A DNA stretch of 64,000 bases from Isoetes taiwanensis. Its lineage: Eukaryota > Streptophyta > Lycopodiopsida > Isoetales > Isoetaceae. Shown here in pieces: positions 62,218 through 64,000 of this stretch. Both the position numbers and the translations under genes were made by a program. The notes beneath the pieces are model-generated. The model made no database searches, had not been told where the DNA came from, and saw only the letters and a list, made by a program, of their open reading frames with translations. Every line of letters starts with the position of its first letter. Within the stretch, counting starts at the first letter, position 1. The DNA is taken from contig JAJEKV010000294.1 in assembly GCA_021234155.1 (NCBI GenBank), positions 184,001 to 248,000 on the forward strand. Direction: 5' to 3'.

Positions 62218-63549
62218 ATGGAGCAACTAGAGGATGTGTGCAAGGCAGGAGAAAAGATAATAATTGACAAAAATTATTTGAATGATGAAGTGGCAGCAAT
62301 GTTGAAGCTATATTCTTATTTTTGGATTCCTAACGAGGACTATGAAGATTTAAAGGAGCTTGAGAGTTTGCTCTTTGTCCAGGCTGTGATAGCAAAAAAC
62401 GTCAACACCCTAGAGGATGCTTGGACGTCGGGAAAGGATGTGGTTATTATAGAGAGTGAGAAAGATACTTGGGCATCTGTTTTGTCAAGATTTCAATACT
62501 CATGCAAAGTGGTTGAGCCTGATCAAGTAGTAGCAAATCAGGAAAAAATTACTGCGCTAAGGTACTACATTGGCTCTAATTCTCTTGATCCGGAAAAAGC
62601 AACTCTACAAATTATTAGTGGCAACAAAAGTTCGCATAAAGAAGATGATGATGATGATGATAATGATGACGATAGTGACGAGGACGACGAAGATGATTTT
62701 GGTGACAGAGGTGATGATGATGGGTGGTGTCATACCCGTTGTTTCTTGCTAGATACCAGTAAATGGAAAGAAAAAAAACCTACACTATCATTGCCATTTG
62801 AGGATAAGAAGCAAACCATTGGCATCCAGCTTTCTGTGCATCCTTCCACAAGAAAAATGGGGGAGTTCAACCGCGAAGTGAGATTAAAGACTGTTCTTGT
62901 CCAAGTTGGGGTTCCTAGTAAGGAATTTCTCAGGAATGAAAATTATCTTGGTTATTTTCCAGATCTTATCAACCTCTCCTTCAAGCCCAGCTGGGCAACT
63001 AATCATGCATCACCGTTTACCTTCCAACCAGAAGATCTACCCACGGGTGAAGAAAGCTTGGTGAAGCGCAACACAACCTCGAGCGTTTCCGGAAAGATTG
63101 GGAGTAGTGGAGTGGAGTTAAAAGGTGGGATAACATGGGAGAAGCAATGGGAACATGTGAAAACAAGTCATGGAATAAGAATGATTAATGAAGGTGAAGA
63201 TGGCAGCATCGCTAGTTCTGAGTGGGCTCTCCTTAGGTGGGGAAGAAAAAGCAATAATAGGAAGTATAGATATACTTTTACTTTTCTGGATGCATTGAAG
63301 TTACTCGCAAAGGGTAATAAACTTCCGGACCTACCATTTGATGGTACAGGACCCAAGTTACAGAATAAGTTTCCAGAGATAACTTGGGTAGTTCCTAATG
63401 AAGCTTTGGCTCATGACTTTGTGTCAGTAGAGATCACATTGCAAGCTAGAATGAGACTTCTTTGGTGCGAACAACACATCGGATTTCGAATTCCTCATTC
63501 TTCTGTGCAGATTTTGGAGCACGAAGAAGTCCATTGCTTTAAAATCTAG
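62218..63549 (+). CDS. Uncharacterised acidic 443-residue protein
   Basis: A single uninterrupted frame of 443 residues starting at the first ATG after stops in all frames. Residues 1-135 look helical/mixed. Residues 142-168 are a nearly pure Asp/Glu tract, interrupted by Asn, Ser, Phe, Gly and Arg and ending in DDDGW. Residues 170-443 look beta-rich with many aromatic residues, including SSVSGKIGSSGVELKGGITW and a GFRIPHSS segment near the C-terminus. No signal peptide, membrane helix or zinc motif is seen. I do not recognise the family. The clean, biased reading frame among decayed repeats suggests a real gene. It is the nearest intact gene downstream of the second foldback repeat. A spliced 5' untranslated exon cannot be excluded. 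Confidence 0.8.
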   Translation: MEQLEDVCKAGEKIIIDKNYLNDEVAAMLKLYSYFWIPNEDYEDLKELESLLFVQAVIAKNVNTLEDAWTSGKDVVIIESEKDTWASVLSRFQYSCKVVEPDQVVANQEKITALRYYIGSNSLDPEKATLQIISGNKSSHKEDDDDDDNDDDSDEDDEDDFGDRGDDDGWCHTRCFLLDTSKWKEKKPTLSLPFEDKKQTIGIQLSVHPSTRKMGEFNREVRLKTVLVQVGVPSKEFLRNENYLGYFPDLINLSFKPSWATNHASPFTFQPEDLPTGEESLVKRNTTSSVSGKIGSSGVELKGGITWEKQWEHVKTSHGIRMINEGEDGSIASSEWALLRWGRKSNNRKYRYTFTFLDALKLLAKGNKLPDLPFDGTGPKLQNKFPEITWVVPNEALAHDFVSVEITLQARMRLLWCEQHIGFRIPHSSVQILEHEEVHCFKI

Positions 63550-63794
63550 CCACTTTCATGAGCCTCACACACGTCTTTGTTGAGCTATTTATTTATCTGT
63601 TATTGTAATTGTTAATGTATGCACATCTTTAGAAGACCCTCAAGGCTAGTTTAACTTGACTATTTATATTATGTACTACAAATAATGCTAGAGGCTATGA
63701 TTCTAATACTCTAGAGGCATTTGTTTTGAAACCTGACGTACGCATATTTCATAGACTATTTTCAATGGGATTGATCTTGGTTACTATATATGTA
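63550..63794. other. 3' flank of the 443-residue gene
   Basis: AT-rich. It probably contains the polyadenylation region. It ends at the 3' terminus of a minus-strand Helitron. Confidence 0.4.
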
Positions 63795-64000
63795 CTAGTA
63801 ATGGTACCCAGCGTTGCTGGGCTATAAGGCAGCTATTAAATTCAACATTGTATGATCGCATTAATGGTGTGCAATGGGCCTCCATTTTCCTTGATGCAAT
63901 TTCAACACCGTTGACGTACCTACAATTCTCTTGCCTTTACATTAGATAAAATAATGTAGGTCAATTTTGTCATTTGTACCTATTCCATCCTCCTTTGCTT
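63795..64000 (-). mobile_element. Helitron 3' terminus (minus), runs off window
   Basis: On the minus strand, hairpin CCCAGCAACGCTGGG (63822-63808), a spacer and CTAG (63798-63795), followed by T. It is nearly identical to the 3' end of Helitron A. The rest of the element lies beyond 64000. Confidence 0.82.

Overview
This window reads as nuclear DNA of a plant. The evidence is spliced genes with short GT-AG introns, Helitrons that end in CTAG, a Ty3/Gypsy integrase fragment, a LINE reverse transcriptase, tRNA-derived SINEs, and an LTR beside an initiator-Met primer site. The species cannot be fixed from sequence alone. Two genes look intact: a four-exon TPR-CHAT protease gene (32555 to 28697, minus) and an intronless gene for a 443-residue acidic protein of unknown function (62218-63549, plus). 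Nearly everything else is mobile or repetitive DNA.

Layout. 1-3212 has no recognisable gene. 3213-25053 is a tandem triplication of a 3,908-bp unit. Copy 1 is split by three minus-strand Helitrons in series (4205-10647, two carrying long pyrimidine tracts) and by a plus-strand Helitron (11017-15120). Copies 2 and 3 keep the empty site of the latter. 25054-28242 holds a SINE, a 1.56-kb LTR with its primer-binding site, and a Helitron 3' end. 28697-32563 is the TPR-CHAT gene. 33621-33975 is a SINE between duplicated flanks. 35241-46427 is a nest of Helitron ends, a Gypsy integrase remnant, a 550-bp inverted-repeat element, a LINE carrying a hAT-type MITE with a perfect 8-bp target duplication, a foldback repeat and a complete Helitron (43311-46427).

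47084-56751 is the most striking object: a 9.67-kb DNA transposon with colinear inverted ends of roughly 0.8 kb, a 9-bp target duplication (one mismatch), and dense GGATCCC/GGGATC palindromic repeats in both ends and between its genes. It encodes a DDE transposase with a SWIM zinc finger (minus), a plus-strand gene joining a C2H2 finger to a Ulp1/C48-type cysteine protease, and a third small gene. All three show frameshifts or in-frame TAG codons, so this copy is probably dead.

56761-61740 holds a captured exon pair and a second foldback copy carrying nested MITEs. The window ends with the 443-residue gene and the 3' end of another Helitron. The genes do not form a pathway. The region is a repeat-rich island in which two apparently functional genes survive.
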